From Candidatus Obscuribacterales bacterium (lineage in GTDB: Bacteria > Cyanobacteriota > Vampirovibrionia > Obscuribacterales > Obscuribacteraceae): a DNA stretch of 64,000 nucleotides. The position numbers and the translations under genes were made by a program. Numbering within the stretch: position 1 is the stretch's first letter; each line of letters opens with the position of its first letter. The notes below the pieces were generated by a model. That model was not told the origin of the DNA and searched no databases. It saw only the letters and a list, made by a program, of their open reading frames with translations. The DNA is taken from NCBI GenBank assembly GCA_021732025.1, contig JAKFVU010000008.1:1-64000 (forward strand), given 5' to 3'. Shown in pieces: positions 35,693 to 44,272 of this stretch.

Positions 35693-36301
35693 ATGACCCA
35701 GCAAACTTCCTCCGTCGTCGCTCCCCAAGTCTCGCAACAAACCATTCGCCAATCCTCCATGCTGAAGCGCCTCTACCAGCTCGCCGATGCCGAAGTCACC
35801 AAGAACGTCTGCGAGGTCAGTCGCTTCATGCCCATGACCGACTCCATGCTCGGCGGCGACCTCTACAAGTTGGCCACCGAGGTCACCTTGCGCTGCCTGA
35901 TCTTGCAGAAGGAACTGCTGCACGTTTTCTGCGAACCGGCCGCCGCCGCCCTTCTGATGCGTCTGCCCAACCGTTACTGGTTCTGGAGTGCCATCAAGGG
36001 CGCCATTGTGCAGGTCGACAACGAGGGTGTCAACAAGCCGCTGACGCAAGAGAACGTTGCTTTGGCTCTGGCCGAGATCCGTCGCGGCTACACCGCCAAG
36101 TACAACTTGCGCACCCCCTTGGCTGAACTGAACCAAGCGCAAGTGGCTTCGCGAACTGCCGCCGGTGTCATTCTCGTGCGCTCTTGCTTCGGTGAACTCG
36201 ATGAAGTCGTGTTCAATCCGATCTTCGCACCCTGCCCCGGCACCGACGGCACCTTCGCGCAATCGGCAGCGGCTCTGACGGCGTCTTTGCTCAAGGCCTG
36301 A
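35693..36301 (+). CDS. LPNxYWFW-family protein, long form (island C)
   Basis: The 202-residue product is the fuller relative of the island B protein at 9534-10028. The shared core runs from LLMRLPNRYWFW (88-98) through NKPLTQENVALALAEIRRGY to GVILVRSCFGELDEVVFNP. It has an extra N-terminal 60 residues and C-terminal 25 residues (ending AALTASLLKA). It has no signal peptide or membrane segment, and I do not recognise the family. ATG at 35693 follows CGAAAGTCACC, marking the change from AT-rich leader to GC-rich coding DNA. First gene of the island. Confidence 0.72.
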   Translation: MTQQTSSVVAPQVSQQTIRQSSMLKRLYQLADAEVTKNVCEVSRFMPMTDSMLGGDLYKLATEVTLRCLILQKELLHVFCEPAAAALLMRLPNRYWFWSAIKGAIVQVDNEGVNKPLTQENVALALAEIRRGYTAKYNLRTPLAELNQAQVASRTAAGVILVRSCFGELDEVVFNPIFAPCPGTDGTFAQSAAALTASLLKA

Positions 36302-36340
36302 GCCCGGCCCTGTCGTTTCTAGTTAGTTAGGTCCCCCTCT

Positions 36341-36363
36341 CTGAGTGGCCAATGGCCACTCAG
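36341..36363 (+). terminator. Hairpin after first island C gene
   Basis: CTGAGTGGCC-AAT-GGCCACTCAG is a perfect 10-bp stem 39 bases past the stop. Only weak T-rich sequence follows (TCTTCTGTCTCTCTTG). Confidence 0.55.
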
Positions 36364-36402
36364 TCTTCTGTCTCTCTTGTCTGTAACTTCGAAAGGTTTC
36401 AC

Positions 36403-37329
36403 ATGAACAACGCTCGCAACCTGATCACCATTGTCGGTGGCACTGTCATCAGCTGCACCGTCGCTGCCATCGCCAAGCACCCCGAAAGCGGTGTGATCGT
36501 GGCCATCGAGGGCAATCCCAACGGTTTCATTCCCACCAGCTTGATCATCGGCGAACGTCGCAGCGACAAAGAAGCCCGCCGCGCCTACCTGATCGAGCAC
36601 GCTGGCCAGTTTCCCATCGAGGCCTTCGTCAAAGAAGCGCACATGCTGCCGGACGACAGCGTCGAAAGCGGGTTGCAGTCGCAGAAGAAACGCGCCCCCC
36701 GGGCTCGCATCGTCCTCGACGAAGAAGCCGTGCTCGTCATGCGCACCATGGAAGAGGACCGCCTCAACCTGGCAGCACTCGAGATCGGCACCGTGATGAA
36801 GGCTTGCGTCATGCAAGCCCGCATGAAGAAGAACAGCGAAGGCGATGGCGAGCACTTCATCGGCTTCGTCGTCGAGCTGGAGAACCTCTACACGGCCTTC
36901 TTGCACAAGTCGGAAGTGGTCGGTGAGCTCAAAGATGGCGATTACATCGACATCTGCGTGCTGTCTGCCGAGATGAACGGTGATCGCCCCCGCATCGCTG
37001 TCAGCCAGAAGGCGGCCCAGGCCAAGCTCGCTCTCACGAGCGACGTCAAGCCTGGCAGCAAGACCACCGGTCGCAACCTGCGCTCGGCGACGGTGGAAGG
37101 TGTGGACGGCTTCACCATGGAGATCGGCAAGGGCAAGGGTGTGAAGGCCTTCCTGCCGCTGACCGCCATCGAAGGCGACCCGGCCTCGCTGCTCAAGGGC
37201 AGCCGTACCGCCAAGGTCACCATCCTGCCGCTGACGCTGGGCCAATACGTGCAAGTCACCCGTCGCCTCAATGTGGCGAACTTGGTGGCGCAGGTGGAGG
37301 CAAAGTTGAAGCAGGACAAGCGGGCCTGA
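36403..37329 (+). CDS. Protein with three S1-like RNA-binding segments (island C)
   Basis: The 308-residue product has three stretches that follow the S1 OB-fold pattern. The first (about 12-60) begins GGTVISCTVAAIAKHPESGV and ends NGFIPTSLII. The second (about 143-210) is the clearest: GTVMKACVMQARM, FVVELENLYTAFLHKSEVVG, LKDGDYIDICVLS, PRIAVSQKA. The third (about 223-295) has VDGFTMEIGKGKGVKAFLPL. Three S1 units in about 310 residues resembles cyanobacterial ribosomal protein S1 in size, but the sequence is divergent and the place in a GC-rich island argues against housekeeping S1. An RNA-binding role is inferred. The ATG follows CGAAAGGTTTCAC. Confidence 0.65.
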   Translation: MNNARNLITIVGGTVISCTVAAIAKHPESGVIVAIEGNPNGFIPTSLIIGERRSDKEARRAYLIEHAGQFPIEAFVKEAHMLPDDSVESGLQSQKKRAPRARIVLDEEAVLVMRTMEEDRLNLAALEIGTVMKACVMQARMKKNSEGDGEHFIGFVVELENLYTAFLHKSEVVGELKDGDYIDICVLSAEMNGDRPRIAVSQKAAQAKLALTSDVKPGSKTTGRNLRSATVEGVDGFTMEIGKGKGVKAFLPLTAIEGDPASLLKGSRTAKVTILPLTLGQYVQVTRRLNVANLVAQVEAKLKQDKRA

Positions 37330-37349
37330 AAGACCCAGTGAGCAACCTC

Positions 37350-37383
37350 CCGCGGTCGGCTGTGTAGTCGACTCGCGGCTTTT
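37350..37383 (+). terminator. Terminator after the S1-like gene
   Basis: CCGCG...CGCGG, extended by internal TCG/CGA pairing, is followed by CTTTTCG. Confidence 0.6.
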
Positions 37384-37409
37384 CGAAACCAACCCTGCAA
37401 AGGAACTAC

Positions 37410-37643
37410 ATGTCTTTGGAACATGCCATGACTGCCCCCGTGTCCAACTTCGACGACGTCATTTCTCACGATGGTCCGACGGCTCGAGTCTTGCAGCCGC
37501 TCCCGGCCTTGACCGATGAGGTAAAGAGCGCTTTGTATAGAGATTACGAGCATCTCCCTTTTTCCTGGGACGAGAATGGCTTTCCCTATCTCTCGGTGCT
37601 GGCGGAATCGTACACGTTCGGATGCAGGCCAGCGATGCTGTAA
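37410..37643 (+). CDS. Small unknown protein (island C)
   Basis: The 77-residue product has no recognisable domain. It starts 26 bases after the hairpin with CAAAGGAACTAC before the ATG, like its neighbours. The sequence is acidic with aromatic residues (SWDENGFPYLSVLAESYTF). GC-ending codons weaken toward the 3' end. It may be an independent gene or a shortened relative of something larger. Confidence 0.45.
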   Translation: MSLEHAMTAPVSNFDDVISHDGPTARVLQPLPALTDEVKSALYRDYEHLPFSWDENGFPYLSVLAESYTFGCRPAML

Positions 37644-37697
37644 GCCTAGTCGGAACGATTTTACTGCGCACAAACTCTCATCTACGAAAGAAACACC

Positions 37698-38237
37698 ATG
37701 TTCACCCAACAAACCCTCTGCGCCCTTTCTTCCCTGCAAGACCTCTCTTACAAGTCGAAAGAGTTCCAGCGTCAGACCAACCAAGACCAGTGCACGGCCA
37801 GGCGCAACTGCCTCCTCACCGACGCCACCAGCGCTCAGCTCAAGCAAGTCGGCAGCGATTTGCATGGCATCATCATGAAGGCGCTGCTCGAGGGCCTGAT
37901 CGCGGCCAAGCCTGACTTCGTCGGCACTCCTTTCGAGCAGACCGTCAACGACATTATCGCCGGCTTCCAGGATGGCTCGGACAGGGCTGTTCTCCACTCC
38001 AGCGTCGAACTGGCCGCGTTGGACCGTAAGGCTGGCGACTGGCTTAAGGGGCAAATCGAGGCTGCACTGCCTAAGCAACAGTACACCGTCGAGAGCGCCT
38101 TCGGCCAGTTCACCGTGGAAGCGACGTCGCCGGCAAAGGCCCGTCTGGTTGCGGCTGCGCAGCACTACAAGTGCAAGGTGGACGAACTCGATGGCGACGT
38201 GTTGCGCGGATTTGCCAACGGCGTGCTGGCAAGCTGA
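37698..38237 (+). CDS. Unrecognised helical protein (island C)
   Basis: The 179-residue product is soluble and mostly helical (LSSLQDLSYKSKEFQRQ, SDLHGIIMKALLEGLIAAK, FEQTVNDIIAGFQDGSD, ARLVAAAQHYKCKVDELDGD). I see no motif pointing to a family. ATG at 37698 has the CGAAAGAAACACC leader almost shared with the island B gene at 10632. GC-ending codons dominate. It is likely transcribed with the island but separated from its neighbours by spacers of 54 and 102 bases. Confidence 0.65.
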   Translation: MFTQQTLCALSSLQDLSYKSKEFQRQTNQDQCTARRNCLLTDATSAQLKQVGSDLHGIIMKALLEGLIAAKPDFVGTPFEQTVNDIIAGFQDGSDRAVLHSSVELAALDRKAGDWLKGQIEAALPKQQYTVESAFGQFTVEATSPAKARLVAAAQHYKCKVDELDGDVLRGFANGVLAS

Positions 38238-38339
38238 ACGGTTCAAGTCGCAGCAATCTTGTCGGCCGAACAGATTGTAGGAACTGGTCACTGAAAGTGA
38301 CTGTTCGAATCATCAATTTCCCCTTTTTTAAGCAAGACC

Positions 38340-39140
38340 ATGACACAAGCAACTACCGACGCCAGCGTTGAACTGAAGCAATCTATCGCTGCCGTCATGC
38401 AGGCAGGGTGCGAAGCAGTGCGCGCTAAAGCCGATGAAGATGAAGTTGAGGCGGTGCGCGAACTCGCGAAAATTCCCGAGGCCATGCGCAAAGCCGTTAA
38501 GGGGAGTGGCGGTCAAGCCGGAGCTAAGCTTGAGGCCACCATCTTCACGCGAGGTAATTGGAATCGGTGGATGCCGCTGCACCGCTCCACCTGTATTTTT
38601 CTGGATTTGTGCGAAGCGGCAGGCGTCAAGACAGAGATTTACTACACCGGAAAGCACTATCCCGATGGCTATCGAGTGGTTGTTGAGTTTACTCTCTGCG
38701 ACGAAGATGTGGCCAAGGCTCTGCTCAAGTCTGAAAGTCAGGAAGCGCAAATGCGTCGCCACGTGGAGGAGCTGAAGTTGTCGGTAGGAGGGGCTATACA
38801 AGCTGGTCTGGCAGATCGAATCAGCAATTTGAATCAGTATGCTGGCGACCTTCATGCTGAAGCAATGGGCATTCTTCGGCAACTACCAGCGCAAATGAAA
38901 GAGCGGATTGCCGGCGCCCATCGAACCGATTTGGAGTTTTACATAACCCTGCTGGTGCGCACTAGCTGGGTGAAAATGAAGCCAGTAGACGACCTGACGA
39001 ACCTTCTGGTGCGTTACTGCTCGGAGGCCAACTTGCGCACTGCGATCTGGGGCACCGGACAATTTGCGCAAACTGGCTATGAGTTGCGGGTCTTGTTCAC
39101 GGTAGATGAAGTCGAAGCTCTTGCCAGAACGCAAAAATAA
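38340..39140 (+). CDS. Protein with internal duplication (island C)
   Basis: The 266-residue product contains two related halves of about 85 residues. The first (about 40-125) has LAKIPEAMRKAVKG, LEATIFTRGNWNRWMP, CEAAGVKTEIYYTGKHYPDG and YRVVVEFTL. The second (about 175-260) has LRQLPAQMKERIAG, LEFYITLLVRTSWVKMKP, CSEANLRTAIWGTGQFAQTG and YELRVLFTV. This is an ancient tandem duplication of an alpha/beta unit that I do not recognise. Codon use is less GC-rich than the first island genes, as if partly ameliorated. A terminator follows. Confidence 0.68.
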   Translation: MTQATTDASVELKQSIAAVMQAGCEAVRAKADEDEVEAVRELAKIPEAMRKAVKGSGGQAGAKLEATIFTRGNWNRWMPLHRSTCIFLDLCEAAGVKTEIYYTGKHYPDGYRVVVEFTLCDEDVAKALLKSESQEAQMRRHVEELKLSVGGAIQAGLADRISNLNQYAGDLHAEAMGILRQLPAQMKERIAGAHRTDLEFYITLLVRTSWVKMKPVDDLTNLLVRYCSEANLRTAIWGTGQFAQTGYELRVLFTVDEVEALARTQK

Positions 39141-39201
39141 TCACTGAAACAAATTGAATCAAGCTGATTTGGGTTGATTCGATTCGAGCAAATCGGAGCA
39201 T

Positions 39202-39248
39202 CGCAGTGCAAGGCTCAAAGCCTTACAGCTGCGGTTCTTCGATTTTTT
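39202..39248 (+). terminator. Terminator of island C
   Basis: A two-part stem, CGCAG / CTGCG enclosing AAGGCT-CAA-AGCCTT, is followed by TTCTTCGATTTTTT. Confidence 0.75.
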
Positions 39249-39300
39249 AGCTTTATCTATTCATGCATATAGTTGATTGGGTGTTGTTGCCGCCACCCTT

Positions 39301-40071
39301 TTACTTATGTTTAATTGGCCACTCGACAGTGTCAATATTTTCCACAAAGTGCAGAATTGGCTCACCTTGCAGCTCAAGGCCAAGTGGTGCCGTCATGGTG
39401 TTGAGACGCCACTGCGCCTGAGCAGGTTGTAGAGGCCACGGCTCATGGTGAATATCGCCGCAGTATACAGTGCCACTATATACGGTGAAGAGGCAGTAGC
39501 GTTCTGTGAGGAAGTGTTCGAGACTGCCAGGTTTGCTGTAATAAACTGGTCCAGTTGGTCCGTAGCTGACATCCAGCTGCACTTCTGGATTGCTTGTTGC
39601 CGCGCGGCTGCTGATGTATTTGTATTGCTTTTGACCAGCTATAGTTTCTTGCTGGCACTGCATTTTTGCATTGAAGTAGGGCAGGTGATAAAGATTGCAG
39701 GCTAGCCAAACCGCTATCGGGTTACCGGCATCGAGGCTGAAGAAGTAGACCCCGGGTTTGTCTTTGTACCTAACGTAAGTGCGTACATTTAGCTCAGGAA
39801 AGAACGATAGCCATGGCACCGAGGGCAGAAATCGCGGGCTGACTTCGCGCATTTCAAACGGCACCACTGCGATGTATGCTTGTCCGTCATAGAGGTCTAG
39901 CTCTAAGCTCTCTGGCACCAGTGCTCGTAGTGCCTCCACCGAAACGGGCCAGTGGGCAAAAAGGAGATTGCACCAGCTCTGATTGATAACCCACGGTGTT
40001 TGCTCCAAGGCAAACGGCCGGTGTTTATATTTGCTCAGTGTGTTTGAATATTTGCTGCCAATTAAAGTCAT
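39301..40071 (-). CDS. DUF2071 (YqjF-like) protein
   Basis: The 256-residue product matches DUF2071. It has the opening WCNLLFAHWPVSVEALRALVP (about 33-53), LDLYDGQAYIAVVPFEMREV, ELNVRTYVRYKDKPGVYFFS and the closing region HFVENIDTVEWPI. Family members are uncharacterised beta-rich cytoplasmic proteins. It stands alone, 48 bases from the Rieske gene on the same strand. Confidence 0.88.
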   Translation of the reverse strand: MTLIGSKYSNTLSKYKHRPFALEQTPWVINQSWCNLLFAHWPVSVEALRALVPESLELDLYDGQAYIAVVPFEMREVSPRFLPSVPWLSFFPELNVRTYVRYKDKPGVYFFSLDAGNPIAVWLACNLYHLPYFNAKMQCQQETIAGQKQYKYISSRAATSNPEVQLDVSYGPTGPVYYSKPGSLEHFLTERYCLFTVYSGTVYCGDIHHEPWPLQPAQAQWRLNTMTAPLGLELQGEPILHFVENIDTVEWPIKHK

Positions 40072-40119
40072 GACGGCAGTCTAGCAGATTGCTTTATGGT
40101 TTCCCCACGCTCTCAATTT

Positions 40120-41046
40120 TCACCCGTGCATTGTTTCCTTCTCACCGATTTTTTCAACCCATTTTTTTCTGAACCAATCAATTCCGGCATCGCTTGGGTA
40201 GAGCTTCTCGCTAGTGGCGTCAATAGAAGAATTAGGGCTATGACTAACAACGGCATACTTATCTTGATTGAGAATGGACGAATTTTGATAACTAAAAATT
40301 GAGTCTAGCAGTGGTTTGAGAATTCGCATGGTGACGAAGCCCTGATAAGCCCTTGCATAGATTTTTGTTGAGTGCTCGTTGATGGGCACAAAGGCAAGCA
40401 TTTGGTAAAACATACCTGTTTTGATTTCGAGCCTCCAGATATTGGGAAATCTAAATTGAAATCCGCCACCTTCTTCAAACCTAAGAGCAATTTGTTTGTC
40501 GTCTAGCTCGAATTGACGTTTGACCGACACGTCAAAGCCGCGACCAATTGAATTTCTGTGGAGGTAAGGTAAGTGAGCATAGTCGAGCTGGTTCTCGATA
40601 CATCGGGTGACGTGGATGGGCCATACGTCTGAATGTTCAGAATAAGATAGCTTATTGTTTTCTAGGTCGGAGAACCAATCTAGCTGCTCCGTTTGCGCAG
40701 TCGTTCCGTCGCCGTACCACATCCAAATAAAGCCATGTTGTTCAATGGCTTTATAGGTTGCAACTGTCAAATTGACAGCTGATTTGTTTGTTTCTGGAAC
40801 GTGCTGACATGCGCCAGAGGTGTCAAACTCAAATCCGTGGAAAGGACAGACAATGCAATCATTACTAATCGTTCCAAGGCTCAGTTTAACCCCTCTGTGA
40901 GGGCAGAGATCGTCTGCAATCACAGGCGAGCCGCTTCTACTTCGCCAGATCACAAGAGAGCGGCCAAATCGCTCTGCTGCCAGCGGTTTGTCTTTTTTCA
41001 GTTCTGTCGAGCTAAGAACAACGTACCACCCTGCCGGTACTTTCAA
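40120..41046 (-). CDS. Rieske non-heme iron oxygenase, large subunit-like
   Basis: The 308-residue product has the Rieske [2Fe-2S] ligands C48-P-H50 and C67-PF-H70, then the mononuclear iron site in NQLDYAHLPYLH (H158, H163; Asp/Asn nearby), the layout of aromatic-ring or sterol-type hydroxylating oxygenases that add O2-derived oxygen to a substrate using reductase electrons. It is shorter than many alpha subunits. No reductase or ferredoxin gene is adjacent. The substrate is unknown. Confidence 0.88.
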   Translation of the reverse strand: MKVPAGWYVVLSSTELKKDKPLAAERFGRSLVIWRSRSGSPVIADDLCPHRGVKLSLGTISNDCIVCPFHGFEFDTSGACQHVPETNKSAVNLTVATYKAIEQHGFIWMWYGDGTTAQTEQLDWFSDLENNKLSYSEHSDVWPIHVTRCIENQLDYAHLPYLHRNSIGRGFDVSVKRQFELDDKQIALRFEEGGGFQFRFPNIWRLEIKTGMFYQMLAFVPINEHSTKIYARAYQGFVTMRILKPLLDSIFSYQNSSILNQDKYAVVSHSPNSSIDATSEKLYPSDAGIDWFRKKWVEKIGEKETMHG

Positions 41047-41174
41047 TGAATCACTCCCCCTGTTTGAGCAGTAGGTTTACTTCAATCATTGTGATGCATT
41101 ATTTTGATAATGTTCACGCCCAATTCATGCAAGGTTTCTAACATGAAACTGTAACCCGTCCAAATGGTGCTTTT

Positions 41175-42392
41175 GTGGTAACTCAGCCTGATGCCGCTTT
41201 GAATACGAACCCGAGTTCATCCAGCGCAGTGGCGATTGCCTACGGTAGAATGAGACGCTGGTTGGGTATCGGTTATGTTGGCATGGTGACTGCTTCTTGC
41301 GCATTGATATTGGTCTTTGGGATTGCCAGTAAATTTTTCTCAACGACTAGTCAACCAACAACTAATCTTGCTTCTGAGCTAAGTTGCGCCATACTGGTTT
41401 TCTCACTTTGTTCTTTGCCATTCGATGTTGTCGGCTTTAATATTGAAAAACTGTATGGTCGAACCAGCCTGACTTTACAGTCGTTTCTGTTAAAGCAGAT
41501 TAGTGCGGTGTTTAAGTACGATCTAGTACTACTGGCGATGGCTTTGTCGCTGGCAACAGTTTGGGCAAATTTTGGCCTTTTCGGACTTTCGGTTGCTTCT
41601 GTTTTACTGTCTCTTCTCTTAATTACAACCCAGCTATCGTTTGTCAGATTTTATGGCGGCGTTCTGTCTGAGAGAGCTCCTAGTGGTCAGTTGGAATCGG
41701 CACTGGACGGCGCTAGTCCTAACCATGTGGTACTTGTTCATACTGACCAGCGCACGTTCAGTGGCGGAATAGTAGGCCTGCCCGGTTTTGAGAAGATTGT
41801 CATTCCGAAGTGGTGGATTGCTGATTTTTCTGCAGAGCAGTTGCGGGCAGCTTTGGCTCGGCGAAGCTTGATAATCACTTCTGGTGGCCGTCTTCGGGGT
41901 GTGATGCTTGCGCTAGTGTTCACAAGCATCGGATTACTTTTGGCCGCTTCTGTCACGACTTTGCACTTTGCTTTACCGCTTAACAGTGCTGCTGGGGTAG
42001 TGACAATGTCTGCACTGTTTACGATTTGGTCCTTTTTTGGTCTTTTAGTTCTGCCGCAATTCAGTCATGCCGGTGTATATGAAGCTGATCGCTTGGCGCT
42101 GGAGGCCGGAATGGATAAAGAAGTCTTATTGCAGGCTATGGTCAAGATTGACGGTCATCTCGAGGATGAGCAAGAACGTAGCCCAGCTGTAGACACTATT
42201 TTTCACCCTGTTCCAACTATAGCTCATCGACTTTTGGCACTTGCCAGTTCTAGCAAGTGCAAGCAGCAAGGAGCTTGGCAGACTGCTCGATATGCCGTTT
42301 TTCTTTCAGTGATCGGCCTAAGCCTTTTAGGGCGAGCTGTTCACTGTAATGCAGGGAAGCCAGAGCTCTGGGCCATGCTTCCAGCAGACTAG
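41175..42392 (+). CDS. M48 (Ste24/HtpX)-like membrane protein lacking the HExxH site
   Basis: The 405-residue product has about six hydrophobic segments arranged as in HtpX/Ste24 peptidases. The pattern FSGGIVGLPGFEKIVIPKWW then FSAEQLRAALARRSLII (about 223-239) aligns with the family's sequence before and over the zinc site, but HExxH is replaced by RRSLI. The later EADRLALEAG (about 302-311), which normally gives the third zinc ligand, is kept. It is therefore probably a pseudo-protease. Start GTG at 41175. Function is unknown. Confidence 0.6.
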   Translation: MVTQPDAALNTNPSSSSAVAIAYGRMRRWLGIGYVGMVTASCALILVFGIASKFFSTTSQPTTNLASELSCAILVFSLCSLPFDVVGFNIEKLYGRTSLTLQSFLLKQISAVFKYDLVLLAMALSLATVWANFGLFGLSVASVLLSLLLITTQLSFVRFYGGVLSERAPSGQLESALDGASPNHVVLVHTDQRTFSGGIVGLPGFEKIVIPKWWIADFSAEQLRAALARRSLIITSGGRLRGVMLALVFTSIGLLLAASVTTLHFALPLNSAAGVVTMSALFTIWSFFGLLVLPQFSHAGVYEADRLALEAGMDKEVLLQAMVKIDGHLEDEQERSPAVDTIFHPVPTIAHRLLALASSSKCKQQGAWQTARYAVFLSVIGLSLLGRAVHCNAGKPELWAMLPAD

Positions 42393-42533
42393 ATAGCTGA
42401 CGGCCACAAGTTGGACATAATTTTGGTGTTTAATAGGTTAATAGGGCTGAAATCTCGAATATTTTAGCGAGTCTAGAAATGCGTGTAAGTGTATAGACCT
42501 AATTACTCCCCCAAGGTGACAAGGAATACTTCC

Positions 42534-43118
42534 ATGAACGCAAAGAGAAATACGATTCTTCGAGCTACTTCTCCCGCTGCCTTTCTCAAGACAGCTCTTG
42601 CTTTTGTGATATTTACTAGTGTTGTGTTGACTAGCTCTGCCGCTCAGGCGCAGACCGTTAAAACCACCCATAAAACCGCTGGTCGTGTCACCGGTTCGGT
42701 TTATTGCGTTAACGGTACTGTCACTGTTAAGGGATGGGAGCACGATTTAGTCAAACGCAATCCTGGTCTGCGTCGCTTCAACTGGACACCAATAACAGCA
42801 GCAAAGCCTGGCGTCATGGTGTTCCGCCAACCAGGCCAAGAGCAAACAACTAAACAGTATCACTATGCTAAGCCTAAGGTGCTCAGCTACGCTGAAATGC
42901 GTGCAGCTCAAAACTCCCAAGAGCAAAAACGCCAAGAGCGGAGAACTCAAGAAACAGCGATTAGAATGACCCATGCAGATGTTAGCGATGTGCAGGGTCA
43001 GATAGTGAGCACCTATGGTTCCGCGTCGCTTAGCCAACCGGCCACATATTCGAGCATTTATTCAGCTACCAACAATCAAAGAAAAGTGCATGGTCGCTTG
43101 ATTTCCACCCATCTCTAA
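42534..43118 (+). CDS. Secreted small unknown protein
   Basis: The 194-residue product has a clear signal peptide (FLKTALAFVIFTSVVLTSSA, cut near AQAQ). The mature part is basic and Gln/Thr-rich, with no recognised domain. ATG at 42534 is preceded by GGAA. The gene ends 3 bases before the receiver-protein gene on the other strand. Its role is unknown. Confidence 0.6.
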   Translation: MNAKRNTILRATSPAAFLKTALAFVIFTSVVLTSSAAQAQTVKTTHKTAGRVTGSVYCVNGTVTVKGWEHDLVKRNPGLRRFNWTPITAAKPGVMVFRQPGQEQTTKQYHYAKPKVLSYAEMRAAQNSQEQKRQERRTQETAIRMTHADVSDVQGQIVSTYGSASLSQPATYSSIYSATNNQRKVHGRLISTHL

Positions 43119-43121
43119 GCT

Positions 43122-43589
43122 TTAGTGTTCAGCGCCATTGGTTGGTACGGGGGGACCGGTGCCGCTGTAAAAGCTGCCAACTTTCTCTTCAGGTATGAGC
43201 CATTCAATTTCGTGGAGAAAGAGCTTTTCGTCAAATTTCACCATGCTTATGTACCGTGCCGCGCCCAGTGAACGGGCTGCTGTGCGAACGCCATCGGCAA
43301 GGTATTTGCCAACTTCTGGTGGCTCAGCGCTGAAGCAAACAAAGGGAGTTGCCTGCATGTGTGGATCGCCTTTGACCCAACGGAGAAAGTCGAAGACGCT
43401 GCCGCCGTTTTGCAGGTGAACATCCGAGACAATTAAGTCAAAGTCGGTGTTGCGCAGAATTTCCATGGCATTATGAAAGGTGTCAACTTTGACTACGCCG
43501 TGCCCTACGCGCTCAAGGCAGGCGGCAATTTGGTCCCGTTCTTTTTCGTGTTCCATAGTTACTAAAACATTGGCTGCCATTTTATTCAC
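43122..43589 (-). CDS. Stand-alone receiver-domain-like protein, second of pair
   Basis: The 155-residue product has the response-regulator receiver fold with the likely phospho-accepting Asp in LIVSDVHLQNGGSVFDFLRW. It is closely related to the upstream gene (SDVHL.NGG.VFDFLRW, DGVRT.AR.LGA). The usual acidic pair near the N-terminus is not clear here (TMEHEKER). The β5 Lys region reads MVKFD. Its ATG overlaps the upstream stop by 4 bases, so the two are translationally coupled. No output domain or histidine kinase is adjacent. Confidence 0.75.
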   Translation of the reverse strand: MNKMAANVLVTMEHEKERDQIAACLERVGHGVVKVDTFHNAMEILRNTDFDLIVSDVHLQNGGSVFDFLRWVKGDPHMQATPFVCFSAEPPEVGKYLADGVRTAARSLGAARYISMVKFDEKLFLHEIEWLIPEEKVGSFYSGTGPPVPTNGAEH

Positions 43590-44074
43590 TCTTTTTCTTT
43601 GCTATCAGTTATTTTCAGATTTGGTTTCTGCTTATCCTTCTGGTGGAGTGTCCTAGCTGCTAATTTAAGAGATTGATATTTGGCTGAAATTAGTGGTTCA
43701 ATCTGCAAGCAAAAACTTACAGGATCGAATTGTTCGTAGGTCAGAAATAGGTCAGCTCCAAGAAGGCGTGCGGTGGTTCTTACACCATCCTCAACGTATT
43801 TAGCCATTTTTGTTGGCCTGCAACTAAGCAGCACAAATGGAGTATCTTTGGTCAGTGGATTGGCTTTGGCCCAGCGAAGAAAGTCAAAGACGTTGCCGCC
43901 ATTTTCCAGATGAACATCAGAAATGATCAGGGCACAGCTGCTCTTTTCCAAAATTTCGATAGCTTCAGTAAATTTCTTGCAAACAGTAGCGCGACGATCG
44001 ATCCTCTTCAGGCTCTCTATCACCAGCTCTGAGGTCTCGTCTAATTCTAATAACGCTAATATTTGACTCTTCAA
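43586..44074 (-). CDS. Stand-alone receiver-domain-like protein, first of pair
   Basis: The 162-residue product is the paralogue of the one at 43122, with IISDVHLENGGNVFDFLRWA as its acceptor region. It differs in the β5 segment (TYEQF), where the conserved Lys appears absent, so phosphotransfer may be altered. It leads a two-gene unit. The pair may act as a small relay or a competitor for a kinase located elsewhere. Confidence 0.72.
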   Translation of the reverse strand: MKSQILALLELDETSELVIESLKRIDRRATVCKKFTEAIEILEKSSCALIISDVHLENGGNVFDFLRWAKANPLTKDTPFVLLSCRPTKMAKYVEDGVRTTARLLGADLFLTYEQFDPVSFCLQIEPLISAKYQSLKLAARTLHQKDKQKPNLKITDSKEKE

Positions 44075-44272
44075 TTCACTACCACGCTAATGAGACACCA
44101 GAAAAGGTGATTAGCGTTGCACTTACTTGTCATTTGAAGAGCTTTGCCGATCTTGTTGGCCCGATCTGAGTTCATCATAAGCTAATAGAGGGTAAGAAAC
44201 ATATGGCGTTGGGTTGTATGTTCAATTCGGGACACATAGAGCGAGCCCCGCGCCTGCCGGAGAGAATTGTTA

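Noticed and set aside
36319-38291. Long minus-strand open frames (357 and 449 codons) opposite island C
   Set aside because: Same antisense effect of GC-rich coding DNA; they span several sense genes and hairpins.
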